From NCBI GenBank assembly GCA_029570205.1, contig JAKQSI010000082.1, forward strand, positions 9,409 to 73,408: DNA of 64,000 bases, read 5' to 3'. Both the position numbers and the translations under genes were made by a program. Shown here piece after piece: positions 55,798-63,862 of the stretch. This DNA is from Candidatus Omnitrophota bacterium (GTDB lineage Bacteria; Hinthialibacterota; Hinthialibacteria; Hinthialibacterales; JAKPRU01). The notes under the pieces were generated by a model, which was given only the letters and a program-made list of their open reading frames with translations, ran no database searches and was not told the origin of the DNA. The first letter of the stretch is position 1, and each line of letters starts with the position of its first letter.

Positions 55798-56139
55798 GTG
55801 AATCGTTTTGTCCCCGTTTTTCTGCTGATTGGGTCCAACATGTTTATGATGTATGCCTGGTACGGGCATCTCAAGGACCTCCGTCACAAACCGCTATTGA
55901 TCGCCATCCTTGTCAGTTGGTCCGTCGCATTCCTGGAATACTGCCTCCAGGTCCCCGCCAACCGGATCGGGAATCAGTGGTTCACCCTCTCGCAACTGAA
56001 AGTCTTGCAGGAAATCATCACCATGGTGGTCTTTGCGGGATTCTCCCTGCTGTACATGAGAGAAAAAATTACCCTCGATTTTCTCTGGGCCGGACTCTGC
56101 CTTGTCGGAGCCGCCTTCTTCATGTTTCGTCATATTTGA
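55798..56139 (+). CDS. DUF486 family small membrane protein
   Basis: This 113-residue protein has four membrane helices and the DUF486 signature: GSNMFMMYAWYGHLKDL at the N-terminus and VSWSVAFLEYCLQVPANRIG with LKVLQEIITMVVFAGFSLLY. The family is related to small DMT-superfamily transporters; its substrate is unknown. A GTG start at 55798 with AGGAG nine bases upstream gives the family N-terminus. It lies between a terminator and an orphan nucleotidyltransferase gene. Confidence 0.9.
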   Translation: MNRFVPVFLLIGSNMFMMYAWYGHLKDLRHKPLLIAILVSWSVAFLEYCLQVPANRIGNQWFTLSQLKVLQEIITMVVFAGFSLLYMREKITLDFLWAGLCLVGAAFFMFRHI

Positions 56140-56346
56140 CAAACCCATTCTTCCATCGGTCTGCCCTTTCACTCTCCGTCAAACACGATTCCAGGAAACC
56201 GGCCATCGATAATTGCGATCCCTGCAGGATTCCGCATAATATAAATGCCGGACCGTCCGCGTCGGCGAAAAATACCTGTCGAGATTTATGCTCCTCCTTG
56301 CTGAAACACATAAGGAAATTAACGAATTGAAAGGACCGGAGAGACA

Positions 56347-56667
56347 ATGCCCCGCAAAAACAGTCACTCCCCGGATGTCCTCGGAACTATACGTAGCATA
56401 CGCCGCGACCTTGCCGAGCGCTTTACCGTGCGTCGTATCGGTGTGTTCGGTTCATTCGCTACGGGAAATGCCGCGCCGGAAAGCGATGTGGATATCCCGG
56501 TCGACTTGGATGAACCGACATTCGATCATTACATGGACCTGAAATTCCACCCTGAAGATATTCTGAAACGCCCGGTCGACCCGGTCCTGACAGAAACAAT
56601 CAGGCCCCGCCTGAAACCGATCATCGACCGCGAGATGATTTATGCCTGGGGTTGTGTAACTGAATGA
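56347..56667 (+). CDS. MNT-type nucleotidyltransferase (orphan MntA-like)
   Basis: This 106-residue minimal nucleotidyltransferase has the GS-x10-DxD motif in GSFATGNAAPESDVD (Gly35-Ser36, Asp47 and Asp49). The following FDHYMDLKF and RPRLKPIIDREMIYAW are typical of the DUF86/HEPN-partnered subfamily. Usually a HEPN toxin gene (about 110 aa) follows immediately, but no such gene is seen in 56668-56798 on either strand. In this family the nucleotidyltransferase AMPylates and neutralises its HEPN partner. GGAGAGAC precedes the ATG. The segment between the catalytic motif and the C-terminus is slightly shortened, so activity is uncertain. Confidence 0.85.
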   Translation: MPRKNSHSPDVLGTIRSIRRDLAERFTVRRIGVFGSFATGNAAPESDVDIPVDLDEPTFDHYMDLKFHPEDILKRPVDPVLTETIRPRLKPIIDREMIYAWGCVTE

Positions 56668-56701
56668 GTTTTACAATGATTCTTGTGGATCATATTGCCC
56701 G

Positions 56702-56727
56702 CCATAGACCGGAAGCCTGTGCCAACC
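56702..56727. repeat. Dispersed repeat, family C
   Basis: CCATAGACCGGAAGCCTGTG then CCAACC, a near-copy of 32257-32281, in the gap after the nucleotidyltransferase gene. Nothing else is seen in 56668-56798. Confidence 0.55.
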
Positions 56728-56798
56728 TCTTACCATGCTCCCTTCCGGGTGGCGCCGCCATCTTGCCGCGACTCTTCCACGGTCGCAATTGTTAAAAC

Positions 56799-57692
56799 CT
56801 ATTCAATTGCAGAACACTGGGGATTATCGGCAACAGCCCCGGCATCCCCCACAAACTCCGGCCTTACTCGTTCCGGGATCACACCTTCCCGAAATCCGCG
56901 ATCCAGTAATTCCACAACCGCCCGACGTCCCGTTTCACCGTAATCCAACGTGTAGTCGTTCACATACATCCCGACAAATCGATCCGCCAGGTCCTCATCC
57001 AGGTCACGCGCATAAGGCATACTGTGTAGAACAGCCTCCCGGCGATGGTCTAGCCCGTATTGAATACTGTCCTTCAAAAGACGGTTCACCCGATCGATAC
57101 ATTCCGGTCCCAATGCGCGCCGGATGGCGTTCCCCCCCAACGGCAGTGGCAATCCCGTCTCGGTTTTCCACCACTGCCCCAGATCCAGAACCTTCACCAG
57201 GCCCTTGCTGTCGTAAGTCAACTGGCCTTCGTGGATAATCAGCCCCGCATCGCATTCTCCTCGCGCAACCGCATCCAGGATGGCATCGAACGGCATTACC
57301 TCGTAGGCAAACAGGCCCAGGCAGAGCCGCAACCCCAGAAACGCCGTCGTCCATTCCCCCGGAACGGCAATACGCTTTCCGCTCAACTCGGACGGAAAAA
57401 CCCTCTCGCGTGCCACAACCATCGGACCATACCCGTCGCCCATACTGGCGCCGCATGGAAGAAGGGCATACTTGTTATGGATATAGGCATAAGCGTGAAT
57501 GGACACCGCGGTAATATCCAGTTCCTCCTTCATCGCCCGTCGGTTCAGCGTTTCGATATCCTGGAGGATGTGTCGAAAACGAAACTCTCCCGTATCCAGT
57601 TTGCCCTCGGCCAGTGCATAGAACATGAAAGCATCGTCCGGGTCCGGGCTGTGTCCCAAAGTCAATTCGCGTACCGTCATCGTGTCACACAT
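56799..57692 (-). CDS. mqnD: MqnD-family 1,4-dihydroxy-6-naphthoate synthase
   Basis: This 297-residue protein has the MqnD pattern HSPDPDDAFMFYALAEGK near the N-terminus, then ITAVSIHAYAYI, and the later DAGLIIHEGQLTYDSKG. MqnD acts after MqnC in the futalosine route to menaquinone. It is a periplasmic-binding-protein-like fold used as an enzyme. No other mqn gene is near. The start is uncertain: M at 57692 has AAGGGAGA almost adjacent, and M at 57680 is the alternative. The family also contains relatives of unknown role, so the pathway assignment needs mqnA/B/C elsewhere. Confidence 0.85.
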   Translation of the reverse strand: MCDTMTVRELTLGHSPDPDDAFMFYALAEGKLDTGEFRFRHILQDIETLNRRAMKEELDITAVSIHAYAYIHNKYALLPCGASMGDGYGPMVVARERVFPSELSGKRIAVPGEWTTAFLGLRLCLGLFAYEVMPFDAILDAVARGECDAGLIIHEGQLTYDSKGLVKVLDLGQWWKTETGLPLPLGGNAIRRALGPECIDRVNRLLKDSIQYGLDHRREAVLHSMPYARDLDEDLADRFVGMYVNDYTLDYGETGRRAVVELLDRGFREGVIPERVRPEFVGDAGAVADNPQCSAIE

Positions 57693-57750
57693 TCTCCCTT
57701 CGTTCGTGAATCAGGTTACGGATTGGAAAGGGTATCAGGAAAAATCAATC

Positions 57751-58965
57751 TCACGTCTTGCGGTGAAGAACCAGCAAAGTAACATCATCTTTATACGGAC
57801 GTTGCGCACAAAACTCCTCCAACTCCCGGATAATCGCGTCCACCAGGTCTTGGGCCGATCCCTGCGAGTTCCGACAAATCACATCGATCAGCCGATCATA
57901 TCCGAACAACTCCCCATCCGCATTCCGCATCTCCACAATGCCATCGGTAAACAGGATGATCCGGTCGCCCGGTTCGATTTGGACAGTCTGCTCGTCATAC
58001 TCGTCCGATTCCACCAACTTCAGCGGAAATCCACGGTCCGTCTTCAACTCCTCTACCTTGCCGGTCCTCGCCCGGTAAAGAAGCATGATGTCATGACCGG
58101 CGGAGGAATAAATCAATCGCATCTCGTCCAGGTCCAGCACACCATAGAACATGGTGACATAAAACGTGGGCGCCAGATGGACATTCAGTTTCTCATTGAT
58201 AACTTTCAGGGCCGTGCTGGGGTGACGGAACGTATTCACAACCGAATTCATCAGCAAATGCGTGATCGCCATAACCACCGCCGCGGGGGCGCCGTGCCCC
58301 GTCACATCCGCCACGAGAAGTCCCCAACGGGACTTGCTGATCTCGATCACATCATAGTAATCCCCTCCCGCCTGTTCACTCGGCTCATAAAAAGATGCAA
58401 ACTCCAGATCGGGATGCCGAGGGAATATCTGCGGGAGAAACGAACGCTGAATATCCCCCACAACTTTCAAATCCTCCTTGATCCTCCTGTTCGCCGTGCC
58501 GAGATCCCTGTTCACTTTCTGCAGCTCAAGATTCGTCTTGTACAGGCTGGTCGCCAGATCGTGAATCCGAAGCGCAGACCGGATTCGCGCCAGCACTTCC
58601 TCGTTTTTGTATGGTTTGGTGAGATAATCGTCCGCCCCGCTGTCCAGCCCCTGGACTTTGCTCTCCGTACTCGACAGCCCGGTCAAAAGGATTACCTGAA
58701 TCAGCTTCTCCCGAAATTCGCTTTTGATGATCCGGCACACTTCCAGGCCGCTCATCTCCGGCATACACACATCCATGATGAGCATATCCGGTGTCTTCTC
58801 CTTGATGCGTTCAATGGCCTCTTTGCCGTTCTCCGCCAACATAACCTGATATCCCTGCGCATCCAGCAGGGTTTTCAGCACCTGCAAATTCGTCTGTTCA
58901 TCATCGACCAGAAGAATCGTGCGCTCTTGATTGGGAATCTGTGTATGAAGAATCCGGTCCGGCAT
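57751..58965 (-). CDS. Response regulator receiver fused to PP2C-type phosphatase (RsbU-like)
   Basis: This 404-residue protein begins with a CheY-type receiver: acidic pair at 21-22, phospho-acceptor Asp65 in MLIMDVCMPEMSG, and the conserved Lys in DDYLTKPY. A coiled-coil linker (about 140-170) leads to a SpoIIE/RsbU PP2C domain with metal-binding GGDYYDV, DVTGHG and the final DDVTLLVL. Such fusions dephosphorylate anti-anti-sigma factors when the receiver is phosphorylated. AAGGTGAA precedes the ATG. The sensor kinase and sigma-regulatory partners are not in this window. The gene is 43 bases after the CgeB-type glycosyltransferase on the same strand. Confidence 0.9.
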   Translation of the reverse strand: MPDRILHTQIPNQERTILLVDDEQTNLQVLKTLLDAQGYQVMLAENGKEAIERIKEKTPDMLIMDVCMPEMSGLEVCRIIKSEFREKLIQVILLTGLSSTESKVQGLDSGADDYLTKPYKNEEVLARIRSALRIHDLATSLYKTNLELQKVNRDLGTANRRIKEDLKVVGDIQRSFLPQIFPRHPDLEFASFYEPSEQAGGDYYDVIEISKSRWGLLVADVTGHGAPAAVVMAITHLLMNSVVNTFRHPSTALKVINEKLNVHLAPTFYVTMFYGVLDLDEMRLIYSSAGHDIMLLYRARTGKVEELKTDRGFPLKLVESDEYDEQTVQIEPGDRIILFTDGIVEMRNADGELFGYDRLIDVICRNSQGSAQDLVDAIIRELEEFCAQRPYKDDVTLLVLHRKT

Positions 58966-59008
58966 GGTCGGTTCACCTTCTTAATCATGCCTGAAGGAAT
59001 GTCGGATA

Positions 59009-60787
59009 TCAACTCTGCAAAAAGGCTTTCAACCGCTCCGCCCGATGCCGGTACAGATGATGGCGCAGAACTTCATCGCAACCCGCCTGCGCCAGCCTCT
59101 CCCGCTCGCCCGGCGACCGCAGAAGCCATTCCACCTTCTGTTGAAGATCCGTAACATCCCCAAACACGGCCAGATGTTCGCCAGGATTGAGGATTCCACG
59201 TTCCATGTCGGCCACACCATCCGTCAGCAGGCATCCCCCCGCCATCGGGATATTGAAATCCCGCACATTCAGGCCGCGCGGCAACTGCGGACTGTGACAG
59301 TTGATATTGACTTCCGCCGAGGCGTAAATATCCGCCACATCGTTGCGATGCGCCTCCCCGCCGAAACACTCGCCGCTCTTCTCTCCCAAAACGGACAACC
59401 ATGCCTCGTTCCCATAAACCCGTATCCCGTACGGAATCAACGCCCGAACAGCCTCGGCACGTTTCCGGGAACTCGCCGTCACCGAGGCCACAAACAGCAG
59501 CATGGTTTCGTCATCTCCAAACAATTTCCCCAGGCGACGGCAGAACTCCTCGAAAACCGGGCGGCTCCGTTCCACATCCTCCGACGGGGCATTTTCCAAA
59601 AATCCGCGCTTCGCCAGCGGATCGCTGCCGGATAACATCTGCTCCACAAGATCTTCCACCAAATCCCTCGTCCATGGCGCAAAAGCATCCAGAAAACTCT
59701 GCGTGACATGGTAAATCCCGACAAAAGCAACCGGACACCGCAATTCTTCCCGAACCCGTCCCGGACCATCAAGATCGCCGGCCGGTGGCGCTGTAAAAAT
59801 CTTCTCCGCTCCCTTGGATCGCACCACCTCAGAATAAGAATCGTCGGATATCCACACCACATCCCGACCGTCAAACTTCCCATACATCGTAAACCGGGGA
59901 TGATCCACCAGCCAAACCAGCCGTGTCTGCGGCAGTCCGGCCGCCTCCTCGAAATTCAGAAAACGACCGTAGGATTCCCCAATCGGCCCATTCAGACACA
60001 GAAACACCGTGGCGCTATAACGAGTCAGGCTATCCAACAGCCGACAGAAAATCGCCGGGTCTCGCGACTCAACCAAACATATCTCCGCCTCCATGCCCGC
60101 CTCTCTCAGGCCCCTGCCGAGCGCCGCCAACATGGGTCCATGAATGTATGCCCCCGGACCGCTCAACGCATATCCCCACACTCGAACGGTTCCTTTCATC
60201 GGATCCCGCATCGCCGCAAACCGCCGGTTGTGGGCTTCCCGTTGCTCCACAAACCACGAACTGAATATCTCACTTTCTCTGTCCAGGCGCCCCCATGCCG
60301 ATGGGTCCGCCTCAACCGAAATATAGTGCCTCACCCATTCCGGCCGATAAAGAATCAGCGAATTCCTGAGAAAGATTTCCCGAAGATGCAACCCCAGAAA
60401 CTCCCCATCCGCCCAATAGATTCCAGGCTTATCCAGCCATCCTCTTTCCCATGCCGACCGGATCACACGCAGCAATCGGCCGCGATCTCGAAGGATAAAC
60501 ACCACCATCCGGTCCCTGCACCGCATCACCTCTTCGCATACCCAGGCAATCAGGCTTCCCGGCGGGTCGAAAAGAAGCAACAAACCGCATCCCTCCTGCC
60601 ACAAACCTTCAATTTCCATAGAGTCCGATGGATCAAATGGAAACGATTCAAGATCGACCGTTTCCGTATCCGCAACTTCCTTCGGATCCATGGGAAGCAG
60701 GTGCGGATGCCGCACACGGCAAATCCGCTCCACCTCAGCCCACTCATTCTCCTGATCGACTCTCGATAAATCCATACCCTGTGGCAT
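59009..60787 (-). CDS. CgeB/DUF3880-type glycosyltransferase
   Basis: This 592-residue protein has an N-terminal unique region (1-195), then a GT-B-like fold. The DUF3880-like part includes VWLVDHPRFTMYGKF. The C-terminal CgeB-type part has SAEVNINCHSPQLPRGLNVR, then MAGGCLLTDGVADME and NPGEHLAVFGDV, the nucleotide-sugar-binding side. Related CgeB proteins decorate spore surfaces or flagellin; here the target is unknown. The start may be M at 60787 or 60775. It lies upstream of the receiver-phosphatase gene on the same strand and diverges from the unknown coiled-coil gene. Confidence 0.82.
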   Translation of the reverse strand: MPQGMDLSRVDQENEWAEVERICRVRHPHLLPMDPKEVADTETVDLESFPFDPSDSMEIEGLWQEGCGLLLLFDPPGSLIAWVCEEVMRCRDRMVVFILRDRGRLLRVIRSAWERGWLDKPGIYWADGEFLGLHLREIFLRNSLILYRPEWVRHYISVEADPSAWGRLDRESEIFSSWFVEQREAHNRRFAAMRDPMKGTVRVWGYALSGPGAYIHGPMLAALGRGLREAGMEAEICLVESRDPAIFCRLLDSLTRYSATVFLCLNGPIGESYGRFLNFEEAAGLPQTRLVWLVDHPRFTMYGKFDGRDVVWISDDSYSEVVRSKGAEKIFTAPPAGDLDGPGRVREELRCPVAFVGIYHVTQSFLDAFAPWTRDLVEDLVEQMLSGSDPLAKRGFLENAPSEDVERSRPVFEEFCRRLGKLFGDDETMLLFVASVTASSRKRAEAVRALIPYGIRVYGNEAWLSVLGEKSGECFGGEAHRNDVADIYASAEVNINCHSPQLPRGLNVRDFNIPMAGGCLLTDGVADMERGILNPGEHLAVFGDVTDLQQKVEWLLRSPGERERLAQAGCDEVLRHHLYRHRAERLKAFLQS

Positions 60788-60866
60788 CCTTTTCTGTTCC
60801 GTCTCGCGATCCGATCACACTCTCCGGCAACCGCAAAAAAAACCTCTTTCGCACCCTCCAACAGTT

Positions 60867-60895
60867 TTGAAAACACCCTTTTAGAAGGCTATACT
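60867..60895 (+). promoter_or_regulatory. Sigma-70 promoter for the unknown coiled-coil gene
   Basis: TTGAAA (60867-60872), 17-bp spacer, TATACT (60890-60895), giving a leader of about 65 nt before the ATG at 60967. Confidence 0.7.
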
Positions 60896-60966
60896 AATCC
60901 CACAATAAGATCTGACATCACTACCGGGCGCTCTCCACTTCAAAGCGCCGGAAGGAAAATTGTCCT

Positions 60967-61878
60967 ATGGTAGCGGATCTTCTCACCAGTGTATTGGGCC
61001 TTTCCGAGGCCAAAACCCCGTTCGAACATAAATTATTGCAGGGCGACGGCGAAGACCTTTTCGAGGATTATGTCGGGTCCATCGATCTGGCGCAAAACCT
61101 GGGAACCGAACTGCTTGCCCGGCCCGAAGCCAATCCCTCCACCATCCGCAGTATGTTGGCCCCCTTGCGCATCGGAAAATCCCAGATGCGGGCATTGAAA
61201 GACAATCTCCTTTCCGCCGACCAGCGCATCCGTAAAGTCATGAGCGATAATATCAACCTGGCACGGGTCCTCGTCGCCGTCGATCAACTTCAAAAAGCAC
61301 AATTGGAACACAATCAGGATGCCATTGAAGAAGCCCGTGCCGAACTCATGCAGGCCAGGCAGCAGGCCAACCTGGACCTCACAAAACTCCACCCCGACCT
61401 CAAGGCCTCCTTGCGCTATCGGCTGCAATTCGTCCGGAAATGGAAGGAAGTCGTCGGACTGCAAGTCAATTTGTGCGACATGATTATCGCCTGCCTGACC
61501 GAGTCACTCCGTGGAAAATCGGGATTGAACGGAACCCTGGACCGACAAATCCAAAAACTTCTCGAACGGGGCGGGAAAATGACCGGGCCGGACGGACGAA
61601 CAATTACATTGCGGGACCTCCTGCCGGAATCCGCCGAGGATTTCCGCCAGATGATCGGCGTCGAATCCGAAGAAATGGAGGAACTGGTTCAGCAGCGGAA
61701 TGAACTGAAAAACACCGCCGATGAAATGGAGGCAACCGAGAGAGCCTTGGAAGATGAAATCCAGGAACGCGGAGTCATGCGAATGCGGCTCCCCTTTCAT
61801 GATGAACGCCTTGAAGAAAGAATATCCGGTCATCGCATGGTGTTTCGTGAACGCCAGGATGATCGCGAAAAACGATAA
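60967..61878 (+). CDS. Unknown coiled-coil protein
   Basis: I do not recognise this 303-residue soluble protein. It is strongly helical and charged, with long heptad-like stretches at about 110-145 (QLEHNQDAIEEARAELMQAR) and 235-275 (NELKNTADEMEATERALEDE). A central more hydrophobic segment spans about 160-180 (VVGLQVNLCDMIIACLTESL). There is no signal peptide or enzymatic motif. AAGGA lies about ten bases before the ATG, and a near-consensus promoter lies upstream, so it is an expressed gene. It converges on trpF. It may be a structural or scaffold protein; a family search is needed. Confidence 0.7.
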   Translation: MVADLLTSVLGLSEAKTPFEHKLLQGDGEDLFEDYVGSIDLAQNLGTELLARPEANPSTIRSMLAPLRIGKSQMRALKDNLLSADQRIRKVMSDNINLARVLVAVDQLQKAQLEHNQDAIEEARAELMQARQQANLDLTKLHPDLKASLRYRLQFVRKWKEVVGLQVNLCDMIIACLTESLRGKSGLNGTLDRQIQKLLERGGKMTGPDGRTITLRDLLPESAEDFRQMIGVESEEMEELVQQRNELKNTADEMEATERALEDEIQERGVMRMRLPFHDERLEERISGHRMVFRERQDDREKR

Positions 61879-61886
61879 TCCCCCAT

Positions 61887-62519
61887 TCACACCCCGGACC
61901 CCTCCATCTCGTGATCCGCCGTCCGTACCGCCTCTACAAATCGGGACACTCGCTCATGGTCCTTCCGCCCGGGGGAGTACTCCACCCCGCTCGCCACATC
62001 CACCGCATACGGTCGAACCAGACAAATCGCCTCCCCGACATTCTCCGGGGTCAACCCCCCCGCCAGAATAATCCGCCTCTTTTGCGCAACCTTGCGTACC
62101 AGCGCCCAGTCAAATGTCTCCCCCGTGCCCCCATGCAAATCCTTCCGATATGTGTCTACCAGAACAACGGGGTCCGCCATCGGCTCCAGTGCCCGAACAT
62201 CCTCGGCGGACCGAATCCGTCTCACTCGAAGAATCGGGACAATCGGAATCTCCGAAATCTCCGCTCCATAAACCTGCGCCAGATGCAAACCTGCACGCTC
62301 CATGATCCGCCGAATCTCATCCCCGCTTTGCTCGACAAAAACCCCCACCAGGCTGACAAACGAGGGAACACACGCAACAATCTCCATCGCCCGATCCATC
62401 GTGATAAAACGCGGGCTGGACGGACAAAAATTAAGTCCCAGCGCATCCGCTCCGGCATCCACACAAAACCGCGCGTCTTCCGGCGATGTAATCCCGCATA
62501 TCTTAATCCGTGTTCTCAT
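61887..62519 (-). CDS. trpF: Phosphoribosylanthranilate isomerase
   Basis: This 210-residue TIM-barrel enzyme of tryptophan synthesis has the catalytic cysteine Cys8 in IKICGIT and the catalytic aspartate Asp122 in VVLVDTYRKD, then GGTGETFDW and LAGGLTPENV. The usual QLHG motif reads QVYG here, a substitution at a non-catalytic site, and the following helix is short. It overlaps the upstream surface-protein gene by ATGA. That is an unusual partner, since no other trp gene is in view. The fold motifs are clear. Confidence 0.92.
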   Translation of the reverse strand: MRTRIKICGITSPEDARFCVDAGADALGLNFCPSSPRFITMDRAMEIVACVPSFVSLVGVFVEQSGDEIRRIMERAGLHLAQVYGAEISEIPIVPILRVRRIRSAEDVRALEPMADPVVLVDTYRKDLHGGTGETFDWALVRKVAQKRRIILAGGLTPENVGEAICLVRPYAVDVASGVEYSPGRKDHERVSRFVEAVRTADHEMEGSGV

Positions 62520-63763
62520 GGCCGATTCGACAACCCTCCGATCGTTCGACTCCGTATCCCGATCAAATCAAGCAAGTCGGTTTTCGTCACCGTTCCATCC
62601 CCATCCAGGTCGGCGCGATAAAACAACGGAGCCGAACCGCTATCCGCCCATGTCGAAGAGAACAGGTAGGCATCCATGGCTCCCACCGTTCCGGTTAAAT
62701 CCAGATCCCCCGGTGCGCCGTGACGCACACGGATTCTCCGCGCGGGTGCATAAACCCCCGTCGCCCCGGTGATATTCACGGATGCCACTGACCAGAACAA
62801 ATCTCGCTCCGCCAACAGATCAAGAACAACTCGGGCCGACAACTCCGAAGTCTCCCGACAGTATTCCACGCGGGCGCCGCTTTGGATCTGAAGCGCATAC
62901 CGAATCGCCCCCGTGACCTCCGTCCAGCGAAACCCGACACCGTTTGTCCACTCGCCGCTTCGAATCCACACCCCGTCTTCCGGCGACAGGAGCTGCGGCG
63001 CATCCGGCAGCGCAGGCGTCGGAGTAGCCGTTGCCGTACCCACGATCACCTGAATCAGGCGACTCCCGCTGCTCATCCCGGGTTCTCCGGATACCCCCAG
63101 TGTCTGCACCGCCCACCGCAGGGTTCCTGCCTTATTCAAATCCAGTATGAGTCGATACGGCGGGTTTACCGCGTACTGCGGCGCAATCGGGACACCATCC
63201 AGCGTCAGATTGATTCGGTACCCTGATGCCCCCCATATCCCCGTCCAATTCAATTCAATTCCCTCGCGCAGCTGATCCGTGGTAAACGTTGCCCCGTCTT
63301 GCGGTCCAAGCAATTCCGGAACCCCCGTTGGCGTCGGTGTCCCCGCCGGAGTCGGGGTCGGCGTAATCGCGCTGCCGATCAGGAAAAACCGTACCGCGCT
63401 GTGCGCTCCTGCAATGCCCGATGGGTCCACCGCCCACACAGTCCATCCAACCGAGGTCCCGGAACGATAATTCAGAGACAGAAACTGAGAGGTCCCGGTC
63501 GTGTGGTATTCTTGCAGGTTTCCCGGAATATCCAGCTGAAGAACGTACGATCCCGCTCCTTCCACCGCCGTCCAGGAAAACATCACCCCGCTCAATGCCT
63601 CCACGCGGGTAAACACTTTTCCATCCGATGGGGCAAGTGGAAAGGGGGCGGGTAATTGCCCGCTTTGTCCCCATGATTCCGCCTGTACGAAAGTGAATAA
63701 AGTCCAGACGGCAATCCCACCAAGAAGAAGCGCAATTCCTGATCCGGTTTGTTTCGCTCGCAT
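62516..63763 (-). CDS. Secreted FN3-like protein with C-terminal dockerin-like pair
   Basis: This 415-residue protein has a signal peptide (GIALLLGGIAVWTLFTFVQA). Three beta-sandwich, fibronectin-III-like modules (about 38-130, 150-240 and 255-350) each start near LAPSDG, LGPQDG or LSPEDG and contain a W-T/S-V-x-G-A core. TP-rich linkers join them (PTPTPAGTPTPTG). The end carries two calcium-binding dockerin-like loops: GDLDLTGTVGAMDAYLFSST and DLDGDGTVTKTDLLDLIGI. It is likely a surface or extracellular adhesin-like protein. The coding region overlaps trpF by ATGA. Confidence 0.85.
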   Translation of the reverse strand: MRAKQTGSGIALLLGGIAVWTLFTFVQAESWGQSGQLPAPFPLAPSDGKVFTRVEALSGVMFSWTAVEGAGSYVLQLDIPGNLQEYHTTGTSQFLSLNYRSGTSVGWTVWAVDPSGIAGAHSAVRFFLIGSAITPTPTPAGTPTPTGVPELLGPQDGATFTTDQLREGIELNWTGIWGASGYRINLTLDGVPIAPQYAVNPPYRLILDLNKAGTLRWAVQTLGVSGEPGMSSGSRLIQVIVGTATATPTPALPDAPQLLSPEDGVWIRSGEWTNGVGFRWTEVTGAIRYALQIQSGARVEYCRETSELSARVVLDLLAERDLFWSVASVNITGATGVYAPARRIRVRHGAPGDLDLTGTVGAMDAYLFSSTWADSGSAPLFYRADLDGDGTVTKTDLLDLIGIRSRTIGGLSNRP

Positions 63764-63811
63764 ACTCGTTAGTCTTTCTGATGTCCTGTCACTGAATTGC
63801 CTTTACAGAGC

Positions 63812-63845
63812 CGCGTCATCGCAAGTGCGACTCCGGCGCGCTCCT
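63812..63845. repeat. Dispersed repeat, family B fragment
   Basis: GCGTCATCGCAAGTGCGACT then CCGGCGCG, close to the family B ends, just before the second hairpin array. Confidence 0.45.
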
Positions 63846-63862
63846 GAGAAAGTTCGCCCATT

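Noticed and set aside
56668-56798. HEPN toxin partner of the nucleotidyltransferase
   Set aside because: No reading frame of adequate length or HEPN motif (RxxxxH) is found on either strand.
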